From positions 1-64,000 of the forward strand of contig NZ_MSXV01000020.1 of NCBI RefSeq assembly GCF_001945395.1: DNA of 64,000 nucleotides. Reading direction: 5' to 3'. Source of the stretch: Pseudomonas sp. PA15(2017) (lineage in GTDB: Bacteria; Pseudomonadota; Gammaproteobacteria; Pseudomonadales; Pseudomonadaceae). Under the pieces are notes generated by a model that saw only the letters and a program-made list of their open reading frames with translations, did no database searches and was not told where the DNA came from. Positions 48,275 to 58,507 of the stretch are shown here, piece after piece (position 1 is the stretch's first letter; the number at the start of each line of letters is the position of its first letter). A program made the translations under genes and the position numbers.

Positions 48275-49732
48275 ATGAGTGAAGAAATCCTGATCAACAT
48301 CACGCCGATGGAATCGCGCGTGGCGGTGGTGGAAAACGGTGTCCTGCAGGAGGTGCACGTCGAGCGCACCCAGCGCCGCGGCATCGTCGGCAACATCTAT
48401 AAAGGCAAGGTGGTGCGCGTGCTGCCCGGCATGCAGGCGGCGTTCGTCGACATCGGCCTGGAGCGTGCGGCGTTCATCCACGCTTCGGAAATCTCCAGCC
48501 GCGAAGGCAGCGCCGTGGAGAGCATCAGCGCCCTGGTGCACGAAGGCCAGAGCCTGATCGTGCAGGTCACCAAGGACCCGATCGGTAGCAAGGGCGCGCG
48601 CCTGACCACCCAGTTGTCGATTCCGTCGCGTTACCTGGTGTACATGCCGCGCACCAGTCATGTCGGCATTTCCCTGAAGATCGAAGACGAAGCCGAGCGC
48701 GAGCGCCTCAAGCAGGTGGTCGCCGATTGCGTGGCCGCCGAAGGCATTGCCGAGGCCGGTGGTTTCATCCTGCGCACCGCGGCCGATGGCGCGCGCGCCG
48801 ACGAAATCCTCGTCGACATCCGCTACCTGCGCCGCTTGTGGACGCAGATCGGCGAACAGATGAAGAACGCACCGACGCCCTCGGTGATCTACGAAGACCT
48901 GAGCCTGGCCCTGCGCACCCTGCGCGACCTGGTCGGCCCGCGCTCCGAGAAGATCCGCGTCGACTCGCGGGAGACCTTCGGCAAGATCACCAGCTTCGTC
49001 GCCGAACTGATGCCGGAGATCGCCGATCGTCTGGAACACTACCCGGGCGAGCGGCCGATCTTCGACCTGCATGGTATCGAGGACGAGATCCAGAAGGCTC
49101 TGGAGCGCAAGGTGCCGCTCAAGTCCGGCGGCTACCTGATCATCGATCCGGCCGAGGCGATGACCACCATCGACGTCAACACCGGCGCCTTCGTCGGCCA
49201 CCGCACGCTCGAGGAAACCATCTTCAAGACCAACCTCGAAGCGGCCACCGCGATTGCCCGGCAACTGCGCCTGCGCAACCTCGGCGGGATCATCATCATC
49301 GACTTCATCGACATGGAAGACGAGGAGCACCAGCGCCAGGTGTTGCGTACCCTGGAAAAGCAGCTGGAGCGCGATCACGCCAAGACCAACATCATCGGCA
49401 TCACCGAACTCGGCCTGGTACAGATGACCCGCAAGCGCACCCGTGAAAGCCTCGAACAGGTGCTGTGCGAGCCATGCAGCCACTGCCAGGGTCGCGGCAA
49501 GCTGAAAACCGCTGAAACCACCTGCTACGAGATCTTCCGCGAGATTCTTCGTGAAGCCCGTGCCTACCAGCCCGAGGGCTACCGCGTGCTGGCCAACCAG
49601 AAGGTGGTCGACCGCCTGCTCGACGAGGAATCGGGCAACGTCGCCGACCTCGAAGCATTCATAGGACGAACCATCAAGTTCCAGGTCGAAACCATGTACT
49701 CCCAGGAACAATACGATGTGGTGCTGCTTTGA
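48275..49732 (+). CDS. rng: Ribonuclease G
   Basis: 485 residues from the ATG at 48275. S1 RNA-binding region (about 36-130) with IVGNIYKGKVVRVLPGMQAAFVDIGLERAAFIH. RNase E/G catalytic core with IDVNTGAFVGHRTLEETIFKTN and GGIIIIDFIDMEDEEHQRQVL giving the magnesium-binding aspartates. Zn-link cysteines CEPCSHCQGRG. No E-type C-terminal scaffold, so it is RNase G (CafA), which processes 16S rRNA 5' ends. Part of the mreBCD-maf-rng-yhdP operon. Confidence 0.96.
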   Translation: MSEEILINITPMESRVAVVENGVLQEVHVERTQRRGIVGNIYKGKVVRVLPGMQAAFVDIGLERAAFIHASEISSREGSAVESISALVHEGQSLIVQVTKDPIGSKGARLTTQLSIPSRYLVYMPRTSHVGISLKIEDEAERERLKQVVADCVAAEGIAEAGGFILRTAADGARADEILVDIRYLRRLWTQIGEQMKNAPTPSVIYEDLSLALRTLRDLVGPRSEKIRVDSRETFGKITSFVAELMPEIADRLEHYPGERPIFDLHGIEDEIQKALERKVPLKSGGYLIIDPAEAMTTIDVNTGAFVGHRTLEETIFKTNLEAATAIARQLRLRNLGGIIIIDFIDMEDEEHQRQVLRTLEKQLERDHAKTNIIGITELGLVQMTRKRTRESLEQVLCEPCSHCQGRGKLKTAETTCYEIFREILREARAYQPEGYRVLANQKVVDRLLDEESGNVADLEAFIGRTIKFQVETMYSQEQYDVVLL

Positions 49733-49763
49733 AGGCGCCCGGCCGGACCGGGGCATGAACTGA

Positions 49764-52700
49764 ATGGCGCGTTTGGGGCTGGCGTTCGCCACGCTGTTAC
49801 GCTGGAGCCTGGGGCTGTGTGCGCTGGGCCTGGTGCTGGCCGCCTTTTATGTGAGCCTCGGGCGCCAGTTGGTGCCCCTGGTGGCCGAATACCGTGAGGA
49901 GGCGCAAACCCGCGCCAGCGAGGCTCTGGGCATGCCGGTCGCCATCGGTGCGCTGGAAGGCCACTGGAGCGGTTTCGCGCCGCTGCTGACCGTGCGCGAT
50001 CTGCGCATTGGCGAGGGCGAGCAGGCACTGGCCCTCGAACAGGTGAAGGTGGTGCCCGATCTGCTTGGCAGCCTGATGGCCTGGCAACCGCGCCTCGCCG
50101 ACCTGCAACTCGATGGCCTCAGCCTGACCCTGCGCGAGGACGAGCAGGGCGCCTGGCATGTGGACGGCCTGCCGCAACGGCAGAATCAGCCGCCGCTGGA
50201 TGTTGCCAAGGCGCTGCGCCAGTCCCAGGTCCTCGGCCATCTTTCCCTGCTCGGCAGCCGGGTGAGCGTCCAGCCGCTCGGGCAGGAGCCGCTGCAACTC
50301 ACCGACATCAACCTCAGCGTCGATAACGGCAGCAGCCGTCAGCGCGTGAACGCGCGCCTGCACCTGCCGGACGGCCAACCCCTGGCCCTGCAACTGCGCA
50401 CGCGCATCCAGCCCGAGCACTGGCAGGACGCCCGCGCCGAGCTGTACCTGAGCGCGCCGCAGAGTGACTGGGCCGCCTGGTTGCCGGCCAGGCTGACGCG
50501 CGATTGGCACCTCGACAACCTGCAACTGGGTGGAGAGCTGTGGGGCGTGTGGGACCAGCGTCAGTTGCAGCGCGCGGTCACTCGCCTGCATGCGCCAGCC
50601 ATCAAGGGGCATTACGGCGAGCGCAAGTCCGTCGCCCTCGAGGATCTGGCCCTGAATGCCTATTTCGAGCGCGAGGGCGATGACTTCGACCTGCTGCTCG
50701 ATGATTTCGCCTTCAGCCGTGGCGACAACCGTTGGGGCGAAGCGCGCATCGCCTTGGGCCATCAGGCTGCCACGGACGACCAGTTGCAGCGATGGAAGCT
50801 GAGCGCCGACCGCCTCGATGTCGGCCCGCTGGTGCCGTTGGTCGAGAGCTTGGCGCCTTTGCCGGACACCGCTCTGGATCTGTTGCAGACCCTCAAACCC
50901 CATGGCGGCTTGCGTAACCTCAACGCCAGCTTCCAGCCGGACGCGGCGGGCCCGGAGCGCCTGCAGTTCTCCGCCAACCTGGAACGCGTCGGCTTTTCCG
51001 CCTGGCATGCCTCGCCTGCCGTGGAGAACGGCAGTGGCAGCATCACTGGCGACCTCGGCGGCGGCGAGCTGAAGGTCGACAGCGAAGATTTCTCCCTGCA
51101 CCTGACCACCCTGTTCCCGAAGGCCTGGGTCTACCAAGAGGCCAAGGGCCGGCTGACCTGGACCCTTGATGACGAGGGCTTCACCCTGCGCGCGCCTTAT
51201 CTGCAGGTGGTGGGCGAAGAGGGTAAGGTGGCAGGTGACTTCCTGATCCGCATGCTCAAGGACCCCGAGCGCGAGGACTACATGGACCTGCGTGTCGGTA
51301 TGCGCGACGGCGATGCCCGCTTCACCGAGAAATACCTGCCGACTCCGGTACTCAGCCCAGCCCTCGATGAGTGGCTGAAGACTGCCATCCGCAGCGGCAA
51401 GGTCAACGAGGGCTACTTCCAGTACCAGGGTTCGATCAACCACAATCCCGATCCTGCGGTACGCAGCATCAGCCTGTTCTTCGACGTGGAGGACGCCGAG
51501 CTGGCCTTCCAGCCTGGTTGGCCCACGCTGCGCGATGCCAGCGGGCAGGTGCTGATCGAAGACAGCGGCGTGCGCGTGCGGGTTTCCGAGGGCAGCATCC
51601 TGAACAGCCGTGTGCGAGAAGCGTTCGCCGACATTCCCCATGTCGATGCGGGCCAGCCCCCACACCTGAAACTCAAGGGCAAGCTGCAGAGCAGCGTTGA
51701 CGACGGTCTGAAGATCCTTCAGGAAACCCCGCTGGGCCTCGCCGATACCTTCGCCGGCTGGAAGGGCAAGGGCGCGTTGAGTGGCGCGCTGGATCTGGAT
51801 ATCCCGTTGCAGCAAGGCGAGCTGGCCAACGTGATCGTCGACTTCCGCGCCGACAAGGCCTCGCTGGCGATCAGCAAGCCCGAGCTGCAACTGACCGACG
51901 TGACCGGCGATTTCCGCTACGACACGAGCAAGGGCCTGAGCGCGCCGTCGATAACCGCGCGGGCGCTTGGTCATGCCATTCGTGGCAAGGCGGTGGCCGA
52001 TGGCCGGCCAGGTCAGGCGCGCAGCCATATCGAAGCCAATGGCGTGGTGGCCTTGAACAACCTGACGCAATGGCTGGGCGTCACGCAGAAGCTGCCTGCC
52101 GAAGGCAGCCTGCCGTACCGACTGCGGTTGAGCCTGGAGGGGGCGCAGAGCCAGTTGCGCGTCGACTCCAATCTCAAGGGCCTGAGCATTGCGCTGCCGG
52201 CACCCTTCGGCAAGGCCAGCAACGAAGAGCGTTACGCGGATTGGCGCATGAGCTTCGGTGGTGCCGAGCAGCGCTACTGGCTCGACTACGCCGATGTCGC
52301 CAGCTTCGCCCTCGCCGCGCCGCCGGGCAAGTTCGACCAGAGCCGTGGCGAGCTGCGCCTCGGTGACGGCCCGGCGATTCTGCCGACCACCCGTGGCGTG
52401 CGCGTGCGGGGCCGTGTCGCCCAGGTCAAGCTGGCCGAGTGGCAGAAGGCGATCGAGCCCTACCAGCAGTCGTCACGGCAGAATGCCCAGCAACTGTTCA
52501 GCGATGCCGCGCTGCGCATCGGGCGTTTCGAGGGGCTCGGTCAGCAGCTCGATGATCTCGATGTCAGTTTGCGTCCGCTCGATGGCGGCTGGTCGCTGAG
52601 CCTGGACAGCACGCTGGCCAAGGGCCGCATCGATCTGTTCGAGGCTGCCGACAAGCCCATCGTCGCCGACATGGAGTACGTGCGCCTGCCGGCTGTCAAG

Positions 52701-53591
52701 CCAAAGACCGAGGGCGCGCCGGAGCCGGAAGCACCTGATCCGCTGGCCGACTTCGACCCGCGGCAGATCCCGGCGCTGAACCTGCGCATCGCCCACGTAT
52801 TCCAGGGCGATGACGACATGGGTACCTGGTCGCTCAACGCCCGCCCGGACGCCCAAGGCGTGCAGTTCAGTGACCTGGATATCAACCTCAAGGGCCTCAA
52901 GCTGGGCGGCGCGATCGGCTGGCAGGGTATGCCGGGGCAGACGCGCAGCTGGTACAAGGGGCGTATGCAGGGCGAGAAATTGTCCGAAGTGCTCAAGGCC
53001 TGGGGCTACGCGCCGTCGGCGACCAGTGAGAGCTTCCGTCTGGATGCCGATGGTCATTGGCCAGGCTCGCCCGCCTGGTTCAACCTCAAGCGCTATTCAG
53101 GCAGCCTCGATGCGGCGCTGCGCAGGGGCCAGTTCGTCGAGGTGCAGGGCTCGGCCTCGGCATTGCGGGTGTTCGGCCTGCTCAACTTCAATTCCATCGG
53201 CCGTCGCCTGCGTCTCGATTTTTCCGACCTGCTCGACAAGGGCTTGAGCTACGACCGGGTGAAAGGCAACCTGCAGGCCACCGACGGCGTATTCGTCACC
53301 CAGGAGCCGATTACCATGACGGGGCCGTCGAGCAACCTGGAACTCAACGGTACCTTGAACATGGTCGACCAGAGGATCGATGCCAAGCTGCTGGTCACCC
53401 TGCCGGTCACCAACAACCTGCCGATCGCCGCGTTGATCGTCGGCGCTCCTGCCATCGGCGGCGCGCTGTTCATCGCCGACCAGCTGCTCGGTGACCGCGT
53501 GGCGCGCTTCGCCAGCGTGCAATACGACGTCAAGGGCACGTTGCACGACCCGGAGCTGAAATTCGACAAGCCGTTCGAGAAGCCCAACTGA
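49764..53591 (+). CDS. yhdP: YhdP-family envelope phospholipid transport protein (AsmA-like)
   Basis: 1275 residues. One N-terminal membrane helix (LGLCALGLVLAAFYVSLGRQL), then a long periplasmic beta-rich body of DUF3971/AsmA type: EEAQTRASEALGMPVAIGALEGHWSGFAPLLTV, AQVKLAEWQKAI and a C-terminal KGNLQATDGVFVTQEPITMTGPSSNLELNGTLN and PIAALIVGAPAIGGALFIADQLLGD segment. E. coli YhdP, TamB and YdbH bridge the periplasm and move phospholipids to the outer membrane. Starts 31 nt after rng. Confidence 0.93.
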   Translation: MARLGLAFATLLRWSLGLCALGLVLAAFYVSLGRQLVPLVAEYREEAQTRASEALGMPVAIGALEGHWSGFAPLLTVRDLRIGEGEQALALEQVKVVPDLLGSLMAWQPRLADLQLDGLSLTLREDEQGAWHVDGLPQRQNQPPLDVAKALRQSQVLGHLSLLGSRVSVQPLGQEPLQLTDINLSVDNGSSRQRVNARLHLPDGQPLALQLRTRIQPEHWQDARAELYLSAPQSDWAAWLPARLTRDWHLDNLQLGGELWGVWDQRQLQRAVTRLHAPAIKGHYGERKSVALEDLALNAYFEREGDDFDLLLDDFAFSRGDNRWGEARIALGHQAATDDQLQRWKLSADRLDVGPLVPLVESLAPLPDTALDLLQTLKPHGGLRNLNASFQPDAAGPERLQFSANLERVGFSAWHASPAVENGSGSITGDLGGGELKVDSEDFSLHLTTLFPKAWVYQEAKGRLTWTLDDEGFTLRAPYLQVVGEEGKVAGDFLIRMLKDPEREDYMDLRVGMRDGDARFTEKYLPTPVLSPALDEWLKTAIRSGKVNEGYFQYQGSINHNPDPAVRSISLFFDVEDAELAFQPGWPTLRDASGQVLIEDSGVRVRVSEGSILNSRVREAFADIPHVDAGQPPHLKLKGKLQSSVDDGLKILQETPLGLADTFAGWKGKGALSGALDLDIPLQQGELANVIVDFRADKASLAISKPELQLTDVTGDFRYDTSKGLSAPSITARALGHAIRGKAVADGRPGQARSHIEANGVVALNNLTQWLGVTQKLPAEGSLPYRLRLSLEGAQSQLRVDSNLKGLSIALPAPFGKASNEERYADWRMSFGGAEQRYWLDYADVASFALAAPPGKFDQSRGELRLGDGPAILPTTRGVRVRGRVAQVKLAEWQKAIEPYQQSSRQNAQQLFSDAALRIGRFEGLGQQLDDLDVSLRPLDGGWSLSLDSTLAKGRIDLFEAADKPIVADMEYVRLPAVKPKTEGAPEPEAPDPLADFDPRQIPALNLRIAHVFQGDDDMGTWSLNARPDAQGVQFSDLDINLKGLKLGGAIGWQGMPGQTRSWYKGRMQGEKLSEVLKAWGYAPSATSESFRLDADGHWPGSPAWFNLKRYSGSLDAALRRGQFVEVQGSASALRVFGLLNFNSIGRRLRLDFSDLLDKGLSYDRVKGNLQATDGVFVTQEPITMTGPSSNLELNGTLNMVDQRIDAKLLVTLPVTNNLPIAALIVGAPAIGGALFIADQLLGDRVARFASVQYDVKGTLHDPELKFDKPFEKPN

Positions 53592-53604
53592 GCCGGAGGG
53601 GCCG

Positions 53605-54459
53605 ATGTCATTCGCCGTGATCCAGATGGTCAGCCAGGACGATATCGCCGCCAACCTGCGGCGGGCCCGGTGCTTGCTGGAGCAGGCGGCGGCGGGCGGG
53701 GCGCGACTGGCCGTGTTGCCGGAAAACTTTTCGGCCCTGGGCCGGCGTGACGCCGCCGCCCTGGGTCGGCTGGAGGCCTGCGGCGAAGGTCCGGTGCTGC
53801 CCTGGCTGCAGCGCACCGCCCGAGAGCTCGGCCTGTGGATCGTTGCCGGCACCTTGCCGCTGCCGCCGCAAGGCGAGCCCGAAGGCAAGCCGCGGGCCTG
53901 CTCGCTACTGGTCGATGAGCACGGCCAGTTCGTCGCGCGCTACGACAAGCTGCACCTGTTCGACGTGGACGTCAGTGACAGCCGCGGCCGCTATCGCGAG
54001 TCGGACGACTACGCCCATGGCGGGCAGATAGTGGTGGTCGACACGCCCGTCGGGCGTTTGGGTTTGACCGTCTGCTATGACCTGCGCTTTCCTGAACTCT
54101 ACGCCGCCCTGCGCGAGGCTGGCGCCGAATTGATCACCGCGCCCTCGGCCTTCACCCGGGTTACCGGGGCTGCGCATTGGGAGGTGCTGATCCGCACCCG
54201 TGCCATCGAAACCCAGTGTTATCTGCTGGCGGCGGCCCAGGGCGGCATTCATCCTGGCGGCCGGGAAACCTACGGCCACAGCCTGATCGTCGACCCCTGG
54301 GGGCGTAAGCTGGCAGAGTACGCCGAGGGTGAAGCGATGCTGCTGGCCAAACGCGATGCCGGCGAGCAGCTGGCGATCCGCGAGCGCATGCCTGTGCTGC
54401 GACACAAACGATTTTTCGCTGCGGCGCAGCCGCGGCAGCCTGATGTGGAGACCTTATGA
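53605..54459 (+). CDS. Nitrilase-superfamily amidase (YhcX/Nit-like)
   Basis: 284 residues, carbon-nitrogen hydrolase. The catalytic Glu-Lys-Cys triad is visible in [22 protein letters not shown] and [25 protein letters not shown]. The closest well-known relatives are Nit1/Nit2-type enzymes that repair deaminated glutathione. Lies 13 nt after yhdP, and its stop overlaps the tldD ATG. Confidence 0.9.
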   Translation: MSFAVIQMVSQDDIAANLRRARCLLEQAAAGGARLAVLPENFSALGRRDAAALGRLEACGEGPVLPWLQRTARELGLWIVAGTLPLPPQGEPEGKPRACSLLVDEHGQFVARYDKLHLFDVDVSDSRGRYRESDDYAHGGQIVVVDTPVGRLGLTVCYDLRFPELYAALREAGAELITAPSAFTRVTGAAHWEVLIRTRAIETQCYLLAAAQGGIHPGGRETYGHSLIVDPWGRKLAEYAEGEAMLLAKRDAGEQLAIRERMPVLRHKRFFAAAQPRQPDVETL

Positions 54460-55898
54460 GCGACCTGTTATCGACCGTCAGCAAGCAACTGCTGAGCCCC
54501 GGCGGACTGACCCTGGAGCACCTGCCGGATGTGCTCGGCGAGCTGGCTGGCCCTGGCATCGACGCCGCCGACCTGTACTTTCAGACCCAGGTCTCGGAAA
54601 CCTGGGTGCTCGAAGACGGCATCGTCAAGGAGGGCAGTTTCAACCTCGACCAGGGCGTGGGCGTGCGCGCCCAGTCCGGTGAGAAGACCGGCTTCGCCTA
54701 TAGCAACGCCATCACCCCTGAAGCGCTGAGCCAGGCGGCTCGCGCCGCGCGCTCGATTGCCCGCGCTGGCCAGCAGGGCCGGGTGCAGGCCTTCAAAGCT
54801 ACCGAGGTGATGCCGCTGTATGCCGCCGACAACCCGCTGAACGTGATCGACCGCGCCCAGAAGGTCGAGCTGCTCAAGCGCATAGACATCGCCACCCGCG
54901 CGCTGGATCCGCGCATCAAACAGGTGACGGTGAGCCTGGCCGGCGTCTGGGATCGCGTGCTGGTTGCGGCCACTGACGGCAGCCTGGGCGCCGATATCCG
55001 CCCGCTGGTGCGCTTCAACGTCAGCGTGATCGTCGAGCACAACGGTCGTCGCGAGCGCGGCGGCCACGGCGGCGGCGGGCGTACCGACTACCGCTATTTC
55101 CTCAGTGAGGATCGCGCCATGGGTTATGCCCGCGAGGCGCTGCGCCAGGCACTGGTCAATCTCGAGGCGATCGCCGCACCGGCCGGCACCCTGCCGGTGG
55201 TGATGGGCGCCGGCTGGTCCGGCGTGCTGCTGCACGAGGCGGTCGGCCACGGCCTGGAAGGTGATTTCAACCGCAAGGGCAGCTCCAACTACAGCGGCAA
55301 GATCGGCCAGCAGGTGGCATCCAAACTGTGCACCATCGTCGACGACGGCACCCTGGCCGAGCGCCGTGGTTCGTTGAGCATGGACGACGAGGGCACGCCG
55401 ACCCAGTGCACCACGCTGATCGAGAACGGCGTGCTCAAGGGCTACATGCAGGACAAGCTCAACGCCCGCCTGATGGGCGTGGCGCGCACCGGCAACGGCC
55501 GCCGTGAGTCCTACTCGCACCTGCCGATGCCGCGTATGACCAACACCTACATGCTGGCCGGCGAGAGCGACCCCGAGGAAATCATTCGGTCGGTGAAGAA
55601 AGGCATCTATTGCGCCAACCTCGGCGGCGGTCAGGTCGACATCACCAGCGGCAAGTTCGTGTTCTCCACCAGCGAGGCCTATCTGATCGAGGATGGCAAG
55701 ATCACCGCGCCGGTCAAGGGTGCGACCCTGATCGGCAATGGCCCGGAGGCGATGAGCCGGGTATCGATGGTCGGCAACGATCTGGCGCTGGACAGTGGTG
55801 TCGGGACCTGCGGCAAGGATGGGCAGTCGGTGCCGGTCGGCGTCGGTCAGCCGACCCTGAAGATCGATGCGATCACGGTCGGCGGTACCGGCGCGTGA
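54456..55898 (+). CDS. tldD: Metalloprotease TldD
   Basis: 480 residues. Zinc motif [11 protein letters not shown] (HExxxH) is present, with [23 protein letters not shown] upstream and the C-terminal [29 protein letters not shown]. Forms a heterodimeric protease with PmbA/TldE that matures peptide antibiotics and degrades unfolded peptides. Overlaps the nitrilase stop by four bases. Confidence 0.96.
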   Translation: MSDLLSTVSKQLLSPGGLTLEHLPDVLGELAGPGIDAADLYFQTQVSETWVLEDGIVKEGSFNLDQGVGVRAQSGEKTGFAYSNAITPEALSQAARAARSIARAGQQGRVQAFKATEVMPLYAADNPLNVIDRAQKVELLKRIDIATRALDPRIKQVTVSLAGVWDRVLVAATDGSLGADIRPLVRFNVSVIVEHNGRRERGGHGGGGRTDYRYFLSEDRAMGYAREALRQALVNLEAIAAPAGTLPVVMGAGWSGVLLHEAVGHGLEGDFNRKGSSNYSGKIGQQVASKLCTIVDDGTLAERRGSLSMDDEGTPTQCTTLIENGVLKGYMQDKLNARLMGVARTGNGRRESYSHLPMPRMTNTYMLAGESDPEEIIRSVKKGIYCANLGGGQVDITSGKFVFSTSEAYLIEDGKITAPVKGATLIGNGPEAMSRVSMVGNDLALDSGVGTCGKDGQSVPVGVGQPTLKIDAITVGGTGA

Positions 55899-55936
55899 AG
55901 GGCGCGGGCGAGGGCGTCACCCGCGCACAGGCATGC

Positions 55937-56455
55937 TTAGCGCAGGCCGCGCTGGGCGTCGTCGAGCTCGCGGATGTACTTGAATATCTTGCGTGAGGCG
56001 GCTGGCGCCTTGTTCTGGGCCGCTTCGTGCTGGGCGTGGCGAATCAGCCCGCGCAGGTGCTGGCGGTCGGCGTCGGGGTACTCGGTGATGAATTTCTCCA
56101 GCACCTCGTCGTTGCCCTCGATCAGCCGGTCACGCCAGCGCTCGAGGTTGTGGAAGCGCTCGTTGTACTGGCGCGTGGAGGCGTCGACCTGGTCGAGCAA
56201 CGCGACGATGGCATCGATGTCCTGTTCGCGCATCAGCTTGCCGATGAACTGGACATGGCGCTTCTTGGCCGAATTGGCGGTGTGCTTCGGTGCTTCTTCC
56301 AGGGCACGGCGCAGGGCGTCGGTCAGCGGCAGCTTGCGCTGCAGATCGGGCTTGAGGCCGGCCAGGCGCTGGCCCAGTTCCTGGAGCGCGTGCAGCTCGC
56401 GCTTGACCTGGGATTTGCTCTTCTCGCCGGAGAAGTCATCGGAGTAATCAGACAT
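55937..56455 (-). CDS. yjgA: Ribosome-associated protein YjgA (DarP, DUF615)
   Basis: 172 residues from the ATG at 56455 ([21 protein letters not shown]); the frame opens at 56497 but the N-terminal extension is not conserved. DUF615 motifs: [52 protein letters not shown] and [20 protein letters not shown]. Helps late assembly of the 50S subunit. Sits on the minus strand between tldD and pmbA, its usual Pseudomonas location. Confidence 0.94.
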   Translation of the reverse strand: MSDYSDDFSGEKSKSQVKRELHALQELGQRLAGLKPDLQRKLPLTDALRRALEEAPKHTANSAKKRHVQFIGKLMREQDIDAIVALLDQVDASTRQYNERFHNLERWRDRLIEGNDEVLEKFITEYPDADRQHLRGLIRHAQHEAAQNKAPAASRKIFKYIRELDDAQRGLR

Positions 56456-56557
56456 GGGGCGGTGATCCAATGGGAAACGCCGCCATGATAGCAGCAAGTT
56501 TCTTGCCGCATGCGCGACCCGCGTCGTTGCCGCTGTGGCTATCGTTCAGGAGTCGTT

Positions 56558-57904
56558 ATGAGTGAAGTGGAAGTAGTCGGACCTGCCGCGTTGCCCGGTT
56601 TGCAGGCGCAGGTCGAAGAGATTATCGCCGAGGCCAAAAAGCAGGGTGCCAGTGCCTGCGAAGTCGCCGTCTCGGTAGAGCAGGGGCTGTCCACCACGGT
56701 GCGTCAGCGCGAGGTGGAAACCGTCGAGTTCAATCGCGACCAGGGTTTCGGCATCACCCTGTACGTGGGCCAGCGCAAGGGCTCGGCCAGTACCTCGGCC
56801 ACCGGCGAGGCCGCCATTCGCGAAACCGTGGCCGCCGCCCTGGCGATTGCCAAGCACGCCTCCGAGGACGAAAGCGCCGGCCTGGCCGATGCCGCGCTGA
56901 TGGCCCGTGACCTGCCGGAACTGGACCTCTATCACGCCTGGGACATCACCCCCGAGCAGGCCGTCGAGCGCGCCCTTATCTGCGAAGCGGCGGCCTTCGA
57001 CGCCGACGCGCGCATTCGCAACGCCGATGGCACCAGCCTGGGCACTCATCAAGGCTGCCGCGTGTATGGCAACAGCCATGGTTTCATCGGCGGTTACGCC
57101 AGTACGCGCCACAGCCTCAGTTGCGTGATGATCGCCGAGAGCGAAGGGCAGATGCAGCGCGACTACTGGTATGACGTGAACCGCCAGGGCAATCTGCTCG
57201 CCGACCCTGCCAGCATCGGTCGACGCGCCGCGCAACGAGCGGTCAGCCGCCTCGGCGCTCGGCCGGTGCCGACCTGCGAAGTACCGGTGTTGTTTTCTGC
57301 GGAGTTGGCCACCGGGTTGTTCGGCAGCTTTCTCGGCGCCATCTCCGGTGGCGCCCTGTACCGCAAGTCGTCGTTTCTGGAGGGTACGCTGGGCGAGCAG
57401 CTGTTCCCGTCCTGGCTGAATCTCGACGAGCGCCCGCACATTCCGCGTGCCATGGGCAGTGCTGCGTTCGATGGCGACGGTCTGGCCACGTACGCCAAGC
57501 CATTCGTCGAGGGCGGCCGGCTGGTGTCCTACATCCTTAGTAGCTACTCCGGGCGCAAGCTGGGCATGCCCAGCACCGCCAACGCCGGCGGCGTACATAA
57601 CCTGTTCGTCAGCCATGGGGAGGAGGATCAGCAGGCGCTGATCAAGCGCATGGGCCGCGGCCTGTTGGTCACCGAGCTGATGGGCCATGGCCTGAACATG
57701 GTGACCGGCGACTATTCCCGCGGCGCGGGCGGTTACTGGGTCGAAAATGGCGAGATCCAGTTCGCCGTGCAGGAGGTGACCATCGCCGGCAACATGCGCG
57801 ACATGTTCCGGCAGATCGTGGCTGTGGGCAGCGATCTGGAGCTGCGCAGCAATATCCGCACGGGCTCGGTGCTGATCGAGAAAATGACCGTCGCTGGTAG
57901 CTGA
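56558..57904 (+). CDS. pmbA: Metalloprotease partner PmbA (TldE)
   Basis: 448 residues from the ATG at 56558 with AGGAG 5 nt upstream. TldE-type: KQGASACEVAVSVEQGLSTTVRQREVETVEFN, YRKSSFLEGTLGEQLFPSWL and the C-terminal YSRGAGGYWVENGEIQFAVQEVTIAGN. It lacks the HExxxH motif of TldD, as expected for the non-catalytic half. Confidence 0.96.
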   Translation: MSEVEVVGPAALPGLQAQVEEIIAEAKKQGASACEVAVSVEQGLSTTVRQREVETVEFNRDQGFGITLYVGQRKGSASTSATGEAAIRETVAAALAIAKHASEDESAGLADAALMARDLPELDLYHAWDITPEQAVERALICEAAAFDADARIRNADGTSLGTHQGCRVYGNSHGFIGGYASTRHSLSCVMIAESEGQMQRDYWYDVNRQGNLLADPASIGRRAAQRAVSRLGARPVPTCEVPVLFSAELATGLFGSFLGAISGGALYRKSSFLEGTLGEQLFPSWLNLDERPHIPRAMGSAAFDGDGLATYAKPFVEGGRLVSYILSSYSGRKLGMPSTANAGGVHNLFVSHGEEDQQALIKRMGRGLLVTELMGHGLNMVTGDYSRGAGGYWVENGEIQFAVQEVTIAGNMRDMFRQIVAVGSDLELRSNIRTGSVLIEKMTVAGS

Positions 57905-57909
57905 ATCAT

Positions 57910-57962
57910 CGGGCGCCCTGGGCGCCCGGTCTCTGCAAGCCGTTGCGCAAGGCAACGGTTTT
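57910..57962 (+). terminator. Double hairpin terminator after pmbA
   Basis: CGGGCGCCC-T-GGGCGCCCG at 57910-57928, then CCGTTGC-GCAAG-GCAACGG followed by TTTTGAATT at 57939-57962. The second hairpin with its T-run is the likely rho-independent stop. Confidence 0.75.
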
Positions 57963-58077
57963 GAATTCTCGGTTTATCCCGCGCGGTTCATCCGGCTTAT
58001 TTGTCCATTTCATCCTTCCTGCTGAATCGGCATCTGCGTTTGCATTTACCGCAAAGTATTGATTATTTTTACTATAT

Positions 58078-58096
58078 AGGAATTAATATCATTATC
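58078..58096 (+). promoter_or_regulatory. Fur box upstream of fagA
   Basis: Thirteen of nineteen positions match the Fur consensus; the right part TATCATTATC is perfect. It overlaps a TATATA-like -10 region (58074-58079) and lies 16 nt before the fagA start. It predicts iron repression of fagA-fumC-orf-sodA, as in P. aeruginosa. Confidence 0.75.
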
Positions 58097-58111
58097 TTTT
58101 GAGGGATTGCC

Positions 58112-58507
58112 ATGAGATTTCGCGCGAGCAACACGCCCTGTCTGGATTGCTGGCACTGGCTGGGATTCAGGATCCGCTGTGCGCTGCTGCCGGACGAGCC
58201 GCGGCTTCTGGAACTGCATTGGGCGCAGGGCAGGCAACTGGTCGAGCACGGGCGGCTGTGCCCCTGGCGGATGTCGCTGACCACCCTGACCCTGCTCATG
58301 GATACCGCCTGCGATACGGCGCTGCCGTGGCACTGGCGCAGTGTCTGCCTGGATCACGCCTACCGCTCGCTCTACGCCCTGCAGCACCTGTCGGTCGACC
58401 GCGATCGGCAAGGCAGCCTCAATCGCGCGCGCAATCGCCTGGCTACGTTGCGCATGCAGCCCTCGCTTTCGATGTCCGAACTGGCAGAAGGAAATCCTTA
58501 TGAGTAA
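58112..58507 (+). CDS. fagA: FagA: Fur-associated protein
   Basis: 131 residues. GAGGG lies 7 nt before the ATG. Cysteine- and tryptophan-rich N-terminus (CLDCWHWLGFRIRC), then LHWAQGRQLVEHGRLCPWRMSLTTLTLLMDTA and LDHAYRSLYALQHLSVDR. Recognised mainly by position as the first gene of the Fur-regulated fagA-fumC-orfX-sodA cluster. Function unknown. Its end overlaps the fumC start by 8 nt. Confidence 0.82.
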   Translation: MRFRASNTPCLDCWHWLGFRIRCALLPDEPRLLELHWAQGRQLVEHGRLCPWRMSLTTLTLLMDTACDTALPWHWRSVCLDHAYRSLYALQHLSVDRDRQGSLNRARNRLATLRMQPSLSMSELAEGNPYE